In this document: piece after piece, positions 35,111 to 45,604 of the stretch | How the letters are laid out: every line of letters starts with the position of its first letter | Numbering within the stretch: the stretch's first letter is position 1 | DNA from: Branchiostoma floridae | Lineage: Eukaryota; Chordata; Leptocardii; Amphioxiformes; Branchiostomatidae | Direction: 5' to 3' | Assembly: GCF_000003815.2 (NCBI RefSeq) | Contig: NC_049994.1 | Span: forward strand, 3,405,762-3,469,761 | Length of the DNA stretch: 64,000 nt | Translations under genes and position numbers: made by a program | The notes under the pieces: model-generated | What the model was told of the DNA's origin: nothing | Database searches by the model: none | What the model saw: only the letters and a program-made list of their open reading frames with translations

Positions 35111-36438
35111 GATACACCGCTAGTCTTCCCACACATGACATAACGTATACGTAACACATACAAAAACTTTACAGTGCAAAAACACGTTTCACATTAGACC
35201 ATTAAGGCTGCGGTTCCAATTGCACCAGTGCCCGCCAGGAATGTATCCCCGCCCGGGCCCCGAAACAACAAATATGTCCCGATGGATTGCCGGATACCTA
35301 GAGGGTACCTTTCAATTTGCTCACGATTATCATATGGTGTCTATTTAGTACAAATTGCATAACATTGAAGCAATTATGCTCCCAAGTAGACACATTAAGG
35401 ACAAAGAAATGATGTCATACTTTTAAAACTGAAATTTGGATGTCGGTGGAAAGGCACTGATTATAACGATTTCAATTTTGGCAGACATTCATAAGAATCA
35501 TTACAACTAATGATAATGCCCTGAAGTTTGAGCTGTACGCCTTACTTCTTGTTATAACGTTAGACTCAGAGCGTATTGAAATAAATCATCACGGTGATCT
35601 ATGCTCGGATTGAATCGTCATTACGCTCGAGGTTAAATGAAAAATTCTTCCATTTTTGCACCCGCCATTATACACTTATATCTGTATTACCAAGCTTTAG
35701 AACAGCCATAAGGGTTGTCATCTTGTATAACCTGCCAAATCTCATGATAGATACGTCCTTTGTAATTGGTTATAAGACCATGCGTCAGCGTACTCGACAA
35801 ATATCCGTCCGGTACTCAAACTAAAGACTTTTAAATCCTAACGAATGAAATCAAAGACAACATAGATCTGTCCCTAGATTTAGAATTTTGTGAATTTCGT
35901 AATGGCGCTGGCGTATACATTCGCATAGGTCTATTCATAAAAAAAAATGTTAGTAATCCTCCCCATGAATTCGATTCCCTTAATAAATCCCAGCTATCTC
36001 CCCCATAGGCGTTCATTAGTTGGGGACGTCTAACCTGTTGGACTGTACCACGTTCCTCACAGGATGGGGGTGCCAACTTGTAATACTGTTACATCATAAA
36101 TGCTACTTGGGAGACAAAAAAACATCGGAAAAAATTAACTCAAATACCAATAATCATACCAATGCATCCAAAATATTTTGAGTTATAGTTACGAAGAAAT
36201 ACAGCAAAAATCAATAGATGGATTTATTGCGAATTCCTTATCGAGGGCTAAACGCAAGTGACATAAATTTTACTCAAAAATTGTATAAACAATATGAATT
36301 TAAATCTATATTAAAGTCTAAAAGCTAACTTTAAGCTCTAACTTATTGTATTCGACATTTCTCTAATAGCAAACCCCCGTCTGGGGCGTACCTCCATCCC
36401 GGAGACATCAAATAGACATAGCTGGAACAGAATTAAAA
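35111..36438. other. No feature recognised
   Basis: It includes a GC-rich patch at about 35215-35275 that may belong to the LINE tail. The 76- and 81-residue frames have no recognisable motif. Confidence 0.4.
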
Positions 36439-36574
36439 TACTGTACAAGCCAGTTAATTGCACAACGGATTAACGCACACGTCTAGCTGAATAACATCGC
36501 ATAATTGCACAAGTCGGCTAATTGCATGAAATTCACTGGCAGATAGGCCGTGCAATTAAGCGGCTTCTACTGTA
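36439..36574. mobile_element. 132-bp pogo-like MITE with TA target duplication
   Basis: TA flanks both ends at 36439-36440 and 36573-36574. The ends are inverted: CTGTACAAGCCAGTTAATTG on the left and, inverted, CAGTAGAAGCCGCTTAATTG on the right, both followed by CAC. AATTGCA words recur inside. No coding capacity. Confidence 0.85.
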
Positions 36575-36899
36575 TATGAGGGCTATAATTATGGAACGCT
36601 TGCTGAAACACGTCGTTCAAGCTTCAAAAACACAAGGCCTATGGTGATAACACTTATATTATTTATTGCTGACACATGCTATGCAAGACTTTACTGTGCT
36701 TTTTTTTCCTTTACCGGCTGTATTCCATGATAGGAATTTCAAACATGTGATATATTTAACGAAATAAGGAAAGAAAGGCATGTCGATGAATATAGATTAT
36801 GAAAATGAAGACGTCATTCGTGTTATTGAGTACAAAAAATACAATACTCACATATTGGTTAATGACTAGGATTTCTTACTTGCAACAGTTACAAGCTCA
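36575..36899. other. No feature recognised
   Basis: AT-rich spacer with no visible repeat or coding signature. Confidence 0.4.
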
Positions 36900-37168
36900 A
36901 TAAAGGTTAAGTCATTAGACATATATCATGCAAATTGGAGCATCATTTGCATAGATGGGTAGAAAATTCTACAAGAACCTCGTTACCTAAAATTTACTTT
37001 GTATAACTTCTGTATTGTGCAGGAAATATGATCAACGGATGTGCATCTTATGCAAATGAGAACATATTTTGCATAATCACTGAGAAAAACTTTGACATGC
37101 GACACCTCAACCAAAACCAAAACATACTTAGGTGAAGGCATGTGGTCGTGGAACTCTAGTTCGAGAAT
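36900..37168 (+). mobile_element. Divergent 3' part of the 1.08-kb element family
   Basis: It has the ATGCAAATGAGAACATATTT then TGCATAATCACTGAGAAA block and ends GAAGGCATGTGGTCGTGGAA then CTCTAGTT. This parallels the TGCAAATGAGG, TGCATAATTAATGAG and GGTATGAGGTCGCCGAACTC ends at 3455-4530 and 57303-58379. The 5' part is missing. Confidence 0.65.
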
Positions 37169-37759
37169 GAATCACAAGGTGTCGTACGTGACAACAAACT
37201 GTTATAGCCGAAGAGTTAAAGGTAAAGCCATATATTTGCGTCAAGGACATCCATCCGTTACACCAACCAATTTCTCTTCAGCGAAAGATGAGGCGCTGAA
37301 AGGTCAAAAGGCTATGTGGGCGACCTCGGTCGCTTTTCAACTGGAACATTGGTTAGGTATTGCTTCGATTTGAAACTTCTTTGGTACAGTTGAAGAGATC
37401 CACTAGTCACTTATCTACACAGTTAATAGAATTTTCATCAATCGGTTACTGCTTTATAAAGGTTAACACACGTATCTCCAAATTTTCGATGGCTAGCCAG
37501 TCCATCTTGATCACGGAGTGACCTAGTTCTCGCGAGCGTTGGGACCTAGACCTAGTCACTCTATCAACTTCTTTGGTACTATGTTCAAGAAATCAGAGAA
37601 CACATTGTCATGATGCAGAGGAAAATTCGACAGATATCTCGCTCTCAAATGGAATAAAGTAGTTCTTTGAAAAACGGCCTATAAAATGGTAGGTATGAAC
37701 GTGGTTGTAGGAAGAAATACATAACAGTAAGGATATCAAAATCGGCTGCATGCAGTATT
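37169..37759. other. No feature recognised
   Basis: No shared repeat. The 93-residue frame ending at 37373 has no recognisable motif. Confidence 0.4.
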
Positions 37760-37761
37760 TT

Positions 37762-38005
37762 AAGGTACTTGCGGCACGCTTGCGTCACTGTGGGGTTCGA
37801 AAGGTACTCAACGAATGTCAGAGATAAAGAAGGTATTCTAAAATGTATCCTTTTTGTATATTTTATCTTCAAACGTCCTCTAAGGCATACTATTGCGTAT
37901 TATGCAATATCTGAATTATAAAAAATCGAAAAAAAAGTCCAGTGACGCAGTGAACGAATCCCGCAGTGACGCAAGCTTGACGCAAGTGCTGTGAAATACC
38001 AACTT
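37762..38005. mobile_element. Palindromic MITE family 'AAGGTA', copy 1
   Basis: The left end AAGGTACTTGCGGCACGC then TTGCGTCACTGTGGGGTTCG is the inverse of the right end CGAATCCCGCAGTGACGCAA through GTGCTGTGAAATACCAACTT. Related copies are at 56047-56280 and 60730-60975. No coding capacity. TTAA flanks both ends here, but TA flanks copy 3, so the target rule is unsettled. Confidence 0.85.
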
Positions 38006-38584
38006 AAGAATCGTTAAGGGTTGGTAGCATAAACCTTAGAAATCCTTACTGTCATGACCATTCAAAGAGAAGATATTCGTTGTGCTATAAACTTTTTTGA
38101 GATCCCTTTCGTCACCTAAATTCTTCCACAGGTTCTTTAGTTACACCTTTCGTACAGTCTCACAGCCGGCACGAAAAAAAAAAAAATCGTCGTGTTGAAG
38201 GTAATGAGTATCGTTGGAACAAACCGGAAATAATACTACAGCTGGCACTTTCTCATCACGTTTTCACCGAAATTCAATCTTCCTTATTAGATTTGACCAC
38301 TCATCTATTGTTAAGTGAGTAACGCAGCTTGGAAGTCATGTCTTTGATCAATGATCCTACAAGGACTCTCAAACACCATGAAAGAGATTCAATGACCCAG
38401 CTTTTGATTGATGTGCAAAATAACAATTACTCGAGCATTGACAGATGTGAACTCATTCTTCTTTTCACGAATACTTTCATCAGTAAAGCAATGAATAACA
38501 ATGTTCTTTGAACTACTAACAAGTGTTTTATTCCGAAAACAATTTCATCAGGTTGGTAGAATATAGGATATGTGAGAATTCTTA
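38006..38584. other. No feature recognised
   Basis: No repeat or coding signature. A poly-A run lies at about 38175-38186. Confidence 0.4.
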
Positions 38585-38836
38585 TGCACAACCAAGATTG
38601 GACTTACTTGCTGACGTTTCGAGCTTCTAACTGGAGTTCTGCTTCTCGCCGCTATATGTAGCCGATGTAGGTGGCGCTTTTGCGGCGAGAAGAACACTAT
38701 CCCAAACGTGGCTCAGCTTGTCTCCCCCCCCCCCCCCCCCCTCGTCCCGGTTCATCACTGGGGTGGACTTCCTTATCCAGACTGCTTCTTTAATCCAACG
38801 TATTCGTCTGTTGTCTTCTCGATCTATAACCTGTTT
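38585..38836 (-). pseudogene. Penelope-like element, 3' coding end, interrupted by poly-C
   Basis: The minus frame starts VIDREDNRRIRWIKEAVWI then RKSTPVMNRDEG. It enters an 18-base homopolymer (C at 38724-38741 on the plus strand) and resumes as DKLSHVWDSVLLAAKAPPT. R-x(3)-R-x-I-KEA-x-WIRK and MNRDEG-x(n)-L-x-x-VWD are the C-terminal signature of Penelope-like retroelements (after the GIY-YIG region). Downstream lies GAAGCTCGAAACGTCAGC. Truncated and frameshifted. Confidence 0.8.
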
Positions 38837-39000
38837 TTTTAAAGTGTTTTATTGATATTCGGCCGACGTTTCGGTGAACATCAACATCTGTCACCTTCCT
38901 CAGGGCAATTCTGACTGGTTCATGTTGCACTGACGGATAGGTGGCGCTATTTGCGCAATTGCTATCCCAAACGAATAACTACGCATTTTTATTTATATTT
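38837..39000 (-). mobile_element. Second Penelope-type non-coding end
   Basis: The minus strand reads CCTGAGGAAGGTGACAG, TTGATGTTCACCGAAACGTC and GGCCGAATATCAATAAAACAC, then an A-rich end. The combination of a CCTGAGGAAGG word and CGAAACGTCGG is common in the non-coding ends of Penelope-like elements of marine invertebrates. It directly adjoins the previous fragment. The family assignment is by resemblance. Confidence 0.55.
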
Positions 39001-39900
39001 AATAAGAACGTGTCCCAAACGTAAGTAAGTGTGCTATATACATGTGTGCTATATACATAAGTGTCATTAAGTAGCATTGAAACGGACAAGTCATGGCCGA
39101 CGTAAAGCTATTGGTGTATAACGAATCTACCTCAAAGTGTTCTATTGCCTTTACCAAGAAGGTTATGTTTTGCGGCCGTTCTTGAGTACATAATGCTTTT
39201 ATCTTTTTGCCGACGATTTTAGGGAGCGAGCCTGGTATATCATTGTGGTTAACCATCCACGTGTCTAACTGTGACTTTGGAGCACAAAGGACAAGTTCGA
39301 TAATGTGTCTCCTTGTGGCTGCCTACGGTTGCATCAAGAATTACGGATTTTAGATATCCAGTTAGAAAAGTGCTATGGTAGTCATTGTTGGGTGGTAAAT
39401 TGCTCTTCTGACTGTGAGTATGTGGTTTGTTTTGGAGCTCCAGTGGGCTTTTCTGTTGGAAACTGTGAGGCAGTTTTCAAAATCCTCTGCACTGAGGTGT
39501 AAGTTGCCATTCTGTCATCATACAATCAAATCTCCATACACTTATAAGTGCGCATTAGGTTGCTGTATCATTACTAGAAGTTGCTGAATATTCTTGATAT
39601 ATTCTAGAGTCTGCATGCTACTGTCTCATCGCACTATGAGGGGCTGTAACGATGACAAATAGCAGTCTTGTCAAGTATTCACAAATTCTAGATAAAGATA
39701 ATAAATTGTCCGATGGTGAGATTAAGATAATAAATTGCCTTCAGCTCCAATAAAGATAATCCTTCGTCAACAGTTTTTTCTCTGCATGATAACAGATAAG
39801 AATCAGCTACTTGTCACTTCTAATATTGCACGAATAGTGTTTGTGCAAGATGGGTTATGGATTTTTATTTTACAGTTGCACAAGTCACCATTACCTTTGG
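39001..39900. other. No feature recognised
   Basis: Two frames (39305-39502 plus, 38999-39256 minus) are open but show no known motif. GATAAAGATAATAAATTG and GATTAAGATAATAAATTG form a small direct repeat at about 39692 and 39719. Confidence 0.4.
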
Positions 39901-39904
39901 GTGT

Positions 39905-40105
39905 GTTCACACAGGCGTATAATTATATTTTCAAGTTCGTATGAGGTCCGTTTAGAATTCGTAGCCTCTACCAGGCTCAACAGGTCACTGGAGAAATAAT
40001 AGAAATTGGACAAATATAGACAGATAAAATGCGAGAGGAGTTACCTATTTGCAAACCATATTCCTCGGGCAGCTTACTCCTCTGGCAGGTTCAGTGAAGA
40101 ATAAG
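39905..40105. mobile_element. Partial foldback element related to 22749-23312
   Basis: It contains CGTATGAGGTCCGT, CAACAGGTCACTGGAG, AAATAATAGAAATTGGAC, AAATATAGACAGATAAAATG and GAGAGGAGTTA, then the inverted TTACTCCTCTGGCAGG. This reproduces arm plus hairpin of the compound foldback element. The distal half is missing. Confidence 0.75.
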
Positions 40106-40330
40106 GAATGTTTAATTTAAAAGAAAAAAACACTTAAAAGAGTACGTCAAAGCTTTCGATTCCTGGAAAGATCCATTAGTCGCTGAAAGCCTTTCTGTAG
40201 TTCATTTTGTAGGCATTAGCTCTAAGAAGTATTCTGTTAGCACATAGGTAAGACTTTTTCAAGGCCAAAAATAACTCCGGAGTGAGTTTTCACATTTAAA
40301 CAAATGAGGGACGGCCTAACCAAAACTAGA
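40106..40330. other. No feature recognised
   Basis: Short spacer with no recognisable content. Confidence 0.4.
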
Positions 40331-40547
40331 TGCGAGGGGACCTTCAAAAAGTAATGCCACTTGTTTTAATTCATAAGAGGCTCTGTCAATTTTTCTTCGA
40401 TTTAGATAAAATTTGGCGCAAAGGTACAAGAATATATCCTCTTGAGATGAAATTGTCTCAATTTGTTGTTCAGATTTTTATGAGTGACTGAGTTGAGTTC
40501 AGGACGACCACACCGTTTAGAGCATTACTTTTTGAAGGCCCCTCGTA
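40331..40547. mobile_element. 213-bp mariner-like MITE
   Basis: The left end TGCGAGGGGACCTTCAAAAA then GTAATGCC and, inverted, the right end TACGAGGGGCCTTCAAAAAG then TAATGC form an inverted repeat of about 26 bp. TA is present on the right (40546-40547) and mutated to TG on the left. The CGAGGGG start matches the mariner at 6225 but the next bases differ, so it is another subfamily. No coding capacity. Confidence 0.85.
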
Positions 40548-40599
40548 CTCGTTTCCACCTGTATGAAGTATGGAAAGTCGTGTAGAAACCATTTTGCTT

Positions 40600-40700
40600 T
40601 CTCCATGACACAAGATTGGTGCCTATCAACGTATTTGAACCCAAGGCCTCTGGGCTAACACTGTTCCGTTATGACAGACGACCTCAAAATTTGTAGTCTG
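40600..40700 (-). mobile_element. Eroded tRNA-headed SINE head
   Basis: The minus strand gives GTCATAACGGAACAG (A-box region), GCCCAGAGGCC and GGGTTCAAATACG (B box), then CACCAATCTTGTG. It resembles the head of the SINE at 45600-46000. The body is not detectable beyond this. Confidence 0.5.
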
Positions 40701-41029
40701 CTCGCAAGGTAAATTGCATATAGCTTAATCGATTCCGTCACTGAGAATCAATTAGCACTGGATTTGTGTGAAGGTTTGGCATCAAAGCCTGGGCATGATG
40801 ATAAAATTCCTTTTTTAATCTCAAGCTTATTGAACCAGGTCACTCTCGTGAAAATTGACATTAAATCAATTTCAAGAAGGTTGGCCCTCACGATTTGAGA
40901 CTGTTCGCTGCACAATTTACCGACTTTCTATACAGTATGATGGGGTCTTCTTTTAGAAACCAATTCTATCTCGCACCTGCTTACTTTTCGCTTCCAGGCA
41001 TTATTTCTTTAGAGCTTCATAATTAGAGT
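40701..41029. other. No feature recognised
   Basis: Spacer with no visible repeat or coding signature. Confidence 0.4.
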
Positions 41030-41165
41030 GATGCGTCTTGCCGCTTTATGAAGACGGCGTAGGTGGCGCTTTTGAGGAGAGAATACTTGACTATGATTGC
41101 ATCCCCCCTTGTCCCGGTTCATCACACTGGGGTTAAATTTCTCATGTTTTACCAACCTAATGAAC
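41030..41165 (-). pseudogene. Penelope-like element C-terminal fragment, copy 2
   Basis: The minus frame reads KFNPSVMNRDKGGCNHSQVF then SPQKRHLRRL. MNRDKGG corresponds to MNRDEG at 38585-38836, and GCGCCACCTACG(C/T)CG recurs in both. Here the C run is only six bases, which is the shorter state of the tract expanded in the other copy. No RT or endonuclease domain remains. Confidence 0.7.
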
Positions 41166-41203
41166 TTATTTTCAGAGAATTGAAGGTCGAAGTTGATTTT
41201 GTG

Positions 41204-42401
41204 CCGGTGTGACAGCGATCTCGCCCCCCCTGTGATTTCGCCCCCCCGAGGGGCGAGATCAGTAGTGTTTTCGCCCCCCTTTAGCGTTTTCGCCCCCCCT
41301 ATACCCACCAGTGTTTTCGTCCCCCTTAAGAACATAGCTTCTCTGAGGGTTCTCAAGAGCAACTGGCTACTACATATTAGGCTCGCTACCTGGTACTATG
41401 CTGCACCTGGGGAGTAACGTCTATGGTGTGTTACCTGGCACCTATATGGCACCTTATTACCTGAAGTTGTTATACCTCGAAAGTCGATACTATATGGTTC
41501 GATGCAAACAAGCCATTGAAATGAAAAAGACACTTTTTTTTAGGAAAAGACAGAGCTATCGCGAACGTATAAATCAACACCATCTACGGTACGGAATAAC
41601 TCAGCTACATGTTTTTAACTTGTCACAGTATTTTCTATCTTGTGAAGGAAACATTTCCAAAGCATTAACAAAAACACAAGTGAATAATAGTTTCTCATTA
41701 TAAACGCTAACTACGAGCAAGTTCATATACCTGTTGCGAAATGCTACAAAAACACTGGTAAAGTACTAGTCTTAAGAAACACTGGTAAAACACCTGATAG
41801 AGTTTCTAAATACTAGAAAAACAGTCATATTGAAGGTGAAGACACCCATAGGCTAGGTGCATATAAAAAAATGTGCGATGTTCTAATGAATACCTTATCT
41901 ACATAACTAATAAAGACATTTCATACTTTTTTGTGGTCAACTCATGGTAGAGGCTTCATATTGGAGATATATACATGTAGGTTGCTTGAGGACAGGTGAA
42001 TACAATGAAAGACATCTTACGTCGAGACTCAAGTATATGCAATAATGGGAATACAAGGACCCAACCCTCCTCGTCCGAAACAACTTCAACTGTCTTATCA
42101 ACATGTAATTACGTTTATATTAATACTATGGATGGAGTTATGTATCAGACTCGTGTACTTATATCATTCTGAAACTGCATTTTGTGATTTATACCAATCA
42201 ACTTCTAAAATGTTATGTAAACCCGTTTTTTTGGGGGGGGCGAAATCGCTAAAGGGGGGCGAGATAGGGGGCGAGATCACTAGCCGGGGAGGGCGAGATC
42301 GCTAGCGATTTCGCCCCGGGGGGCGAGATCGCTAGTGATTTAACCCCCTCGGGGGGGGGGGCGAGATCTCGGGGGGGGGGCGAGATCGTGCTTCACACCG
42401 G
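41204..42401. mobile_element. 1.2-kb element with G/C-run inverted ends
   Basis: It begins CCGGTGTGACAGCGATCTCG then CCCCCCC, and ends with the inverse (GGGGGGCGAGATCGTGC then TTCACACCGG). The left end holds four C-run blocks spaced by GATTTCG or GTTTTCG. The right end (42232-42390) holds at least six G runs separated by CGAGATC words and local palindromes (GAGATCGCTAGCGATTTC). The interior (41331-42230) has only short unrelated frames. No clear target duplication. Probably a non-autonomous DNA transposon. Confidence 0.75.
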
Positions 42402-42718
42402 TATTACAACAGCATTTTTCGTTGGTATCCTTAGTCTTGAACATGTTTTGATTTTAATTTGTTGGTTTACTAGAGCTTTTGGTATCGTCTGCCATTGTCC
42501 CATCCTTGCAGCTCACTCTGGTATTGCAGTTGCTTTTTCTTTGATCGTGACTGTAGTGGATGATATGAAGGGGGCTGAAGTGAAGTGAAAATGTACTAAG
42601 TGGAATGCATGCGGATTCGGTAATACAAAGTAGTGTCCTAATAGCCCAGATCCATAGACACTAATTATAAAGTGCGGAATAATTGAAGGTCACCCGGATA
42701 ACGAGCAACCCTAGTTTT
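42402..42718. other. No feature recognised
   Basis: No shared repeat. A 66-residue frame is not recognised. Confidence 0.4.
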
Positions 42719-42985
42719 ATTGCAGTGACTGTTAATTGAGCATTAATGAAACGTAATGCTGAAAGAAATGGCAGAAAAACTCTGGGAAAGTTTATTCTAC
42801 CATTCTCAGACCATAGCACACAAACAGAGATAGTTTAAGTACAAGTTTGTTATCTTCATGTCATATACATCTAGCGCAGTGACTGCGAAATAGGCATCAA
42901 TGAAGCATAATGCAGAAAGAAAATGGCAAAGAAAAGTTGATTCTACCATTCTGAAACCATAGAACACGAACATAGAAAGTTTTTT
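42719..42985. repeat. Tandem duplication, period about 158 bp
   Basis: GCAGTGACTG, CATAATGC or CGTAATGC, AGAAAATGGCA or AGAAATGGCA, TTCTACCATTCT and GACCATAG or AACCATAG recur in the same order at about 42722-42832 and 42878-42980. Confidence 0.78.
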
Positions 42986-42989
42986 TCTT

Positions 42990-43475
42990 CATGTCTTATA
43001 GTATCAATTCAATGGTTATCACCTTTAAGTCAGAACCTTTGACATCAACATCTTATCTCTTTAGATAAGTATAATTTTTTTGTTATCTGTATTTATCAAA
43101 CTTTTACATACATGCAATATTTCATCAAGTCAAGGGTTATACATCTATAACCTTTCAATCTGAACCTTTGACATAAAAGTCCTTATCTCTTTCAATGAGA
43201 AAAATGAGACTTTATGTTATCTACAATTTTTACATTTATGCCATATTGCATTAATTCAGGGGTTAAACATGTAAACTTTTAAATCTAAACCTTTGACACC
43301 AAAATCTTTATCATTTCACATAACTGTAAGATAATCAACAAAATATTTGGCATTTACGCCATATTGTATCAAATTCAGAGCCTTATCTCTTTCAAATACC
43401 CTTCTTACGCGATACAGAACTGTTCTTAGGATACATTTCCATCTTAAAGTTCAAACCTTTGGCATTAAATCTTCA
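42990..43475. repeat. Tandem repeat, period about 125-130 bp, about 3.5 units
   Basis: AACCTTTGACAT or AACCTTTGACAC starts at 43034, 43163 and 43288, with a fourth AACCTTTGGCAT at 43454. Each is followed by a CTTATCTCTTT-type word, and CATTTATGCCATATTG or CATTTACGCCATATTG recurs. AT-rich, non-coding. Confidence 0.8.
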
Positions 43476-43862
43476 AAGTCATCATATACTTCTATGGCCT
43501 ACGGCATACATACTGATAAAATGTGAAAGATCACATTATTTTGACATGATAACAATTTTGACTTTCATTGGAAGCTCTGAGGCAAATGCAGAAATCGACC
43601 CGGTCTTAAGACTTTTTAGAATTTGTAAGTTAGATGTGGTAAAGCTTTGTAAGAAACCTTATCTTTAAAACATAATCCGTCTGTTGGTTAATGCATCTTT
43701 CACAACGACGCGTGCACAGTAGAGATTGGAATCTATGAGAATTCGTCCCCTATGAAAGATTAGAATTCTTATCACCCATAGGAGAGATTGAAATGCAAAT
43801 TTTTAATTTTTTTCAAACACTAAACGTGCTGTATATTGCTCACAGCATTTTAATCAATTTGT
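43476..43862. other. No feature recognised
   Basis: AT-rich spacer. The 69-residue frame at 43459-43668 begins in repeat and has no motif. Confidence 0.4.
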
Positions 43863-43993
43863 TGAGCTGCCTCGTCTTGTAATTAGCCTACGAAAGGGTA
43901 TGTCACCCCGTAAGGGGCGGTATAACCCCGGTGTGTGTAGACATGTGTCTACATTTGATCACGTCGACCGATGATGATGATGATGAGCTGCCT
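43863..43993 (+). mobile_element. Strongly 5'-truncated retroposon with 10-bp target duplication
   Basis: TGAGCTGCCT occurs at 43863-43872 and 43984-43993. The 111-bp insert contains CACCCCGTAAGGGGCGG then TATAACCCCGGTGTG, and ends in a (GAT)n run. The GC-rich hairpin-like 3' region followed by a trinucleotide tail is typical of CR1/L2-type LINEs. Confidence 0.82.
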
Positions 43994-45599
43994 AGTTTCA
44001 TACACGACAGCAAAGAATTGATCATATTCCTGGCGTTTTAATGTGCCGTATATTACTATAACTAACTTCAAATGTCTAACAAGTTATAGATAAAAAATTA
44101 TCATTTTTTTCTTACATTTATACTTAAATATCAGGAATATAATTTATACTAATATAATCACCAGTGTGTAACAATGCCTATAGTATAAGTTGGTCTATGG
44201 TTAACTTAACAAAAAAAGTAATACATGTATACAGTAGCGGCTTCAGCGTTTTGGTAAAATTCCAATATCTCATTCTAATCTTTTCTGTGACATAAACTTC
44301 GACAATGCAATGAGCCTTGACAAAAGGCTTAAGTGAGATATCATTGAAATTACGCCGAATTACGGTGAAAAATACGCTGGTTTGTTCGAATTGTGTTCAT
44401 TTTCCTTTTCGGTCACACTAAACTAAGATGCATTTGCCCAGATGGTCAGGTTATTGGAAATCGAATTGTTGCCACTGAATTCAGAATTAAAATGTACAAT
44501 GATTAAAGATGCATCAAAAGACTTTTGCAGTGATCAAATGATGTCCTCTTGTAATATTAAGTTGAATATACATTGTAATACTTTATTTATATATTTACTG
44601 ATCTTGAAGGGTGGTCCTTTCATAAGTTACGCCATTTTCTGTCAATATACGAATTGGATTGTTTTCTGACTTTAAAAAAGGGCAATTTCAGGCGACCTAT
44701 TGCGATGATACTTAACGTTTATGATACGTAACGAATGCCTTGCACACTTTGACACAGATTGATGTAGTCTAATGAGAAACTCACTTTGAAAAATATACAC
44801 ATGTATTTAGTTGACGGCGTAATCCATTCGGTTAAAATGACTTTCAAAGACTCATTCATGTAAGACAATGTCAAAATGGAGATCTAAAAATAATTCTTTT
44901 AAGAATCATTTCATTTTCAAACCCCCGTTTAATTAAGATGGTGTTTCTTTTGTTTAATTTTGACTTTTTTTTCTTTATGGACATAATGCATTGGATACTA
45001 ATTTAACACTTTTTATCATGATGATAAAATCAAAAAGAAGATGTAGCTCCTAGAAAACGTTTGTACTCCACTTGGCAGATATTTTTGATGCCAGATGGCG
45101 TAAATCATGCTACTCTTTTGTATATCAGCTCTTCTATTCATCTTACACCAATATGCAAACCGTGCTTATAATCAGTTAAATGCCAAATATCTGCATATCC
45201 AAAGCATCTGTTTGTGCCTGCATTTATAGATCGCTATTTTTATCTAATACCATCGATATCTAAGCCGTTTTAAGGCTTGAACGATTTCTTAGATAAAGCA
45301 GAAACGTGTACGATAAGCAAAAATTACAATTGTTTATTACATTCTGTGCATAATTATAGATTATAAAGCATTTTATGAAAAGATTATTATTATGTTCATT
45401 GCTTTGCAGAAGAAGCCCAGAAACGTAACTTAAGGGGAAATAGGGGGTTAGGGGGGTGGACAATTGAGCTGCAACCTGAAGTTTGTGCATCAACGTGCTC
45501 TCCAAAAAGTCAGGTGTCCACTTATTTCTGGTTGAAATAATGTTATTCTTTGATAATAAAGTGCATAATGTTGATCATAATGACACGGTCCTTACTTAT
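43994..45599. other. No feature recognised
   Basis: About 1.6 kb of AT-rich DNA. A G-rich patch (GGGGAAATAGGGGGTTAGG, then GGGG) lies at about 45434-45458. The frames show no known motif. Confidence 0.4.
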
Positions 45600-45604
45600 T
45601 CAAC

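Noticed and set aside
38600-38930. Vestigial hammerhead ribozymes near CGAAACGTC words, as known from Penelope-like elements
   Set aside because: The GAAAC segment is present but the CTGATGA core is degenerate at essential positions in both copies (TTGATGT; GTTAGAA region) and no stem II is found.
41193-41417. Proline-rich frame (PPVISPPRG)
   Set aside because: Translation of the C-run inverted end of the 1.2-kb element.
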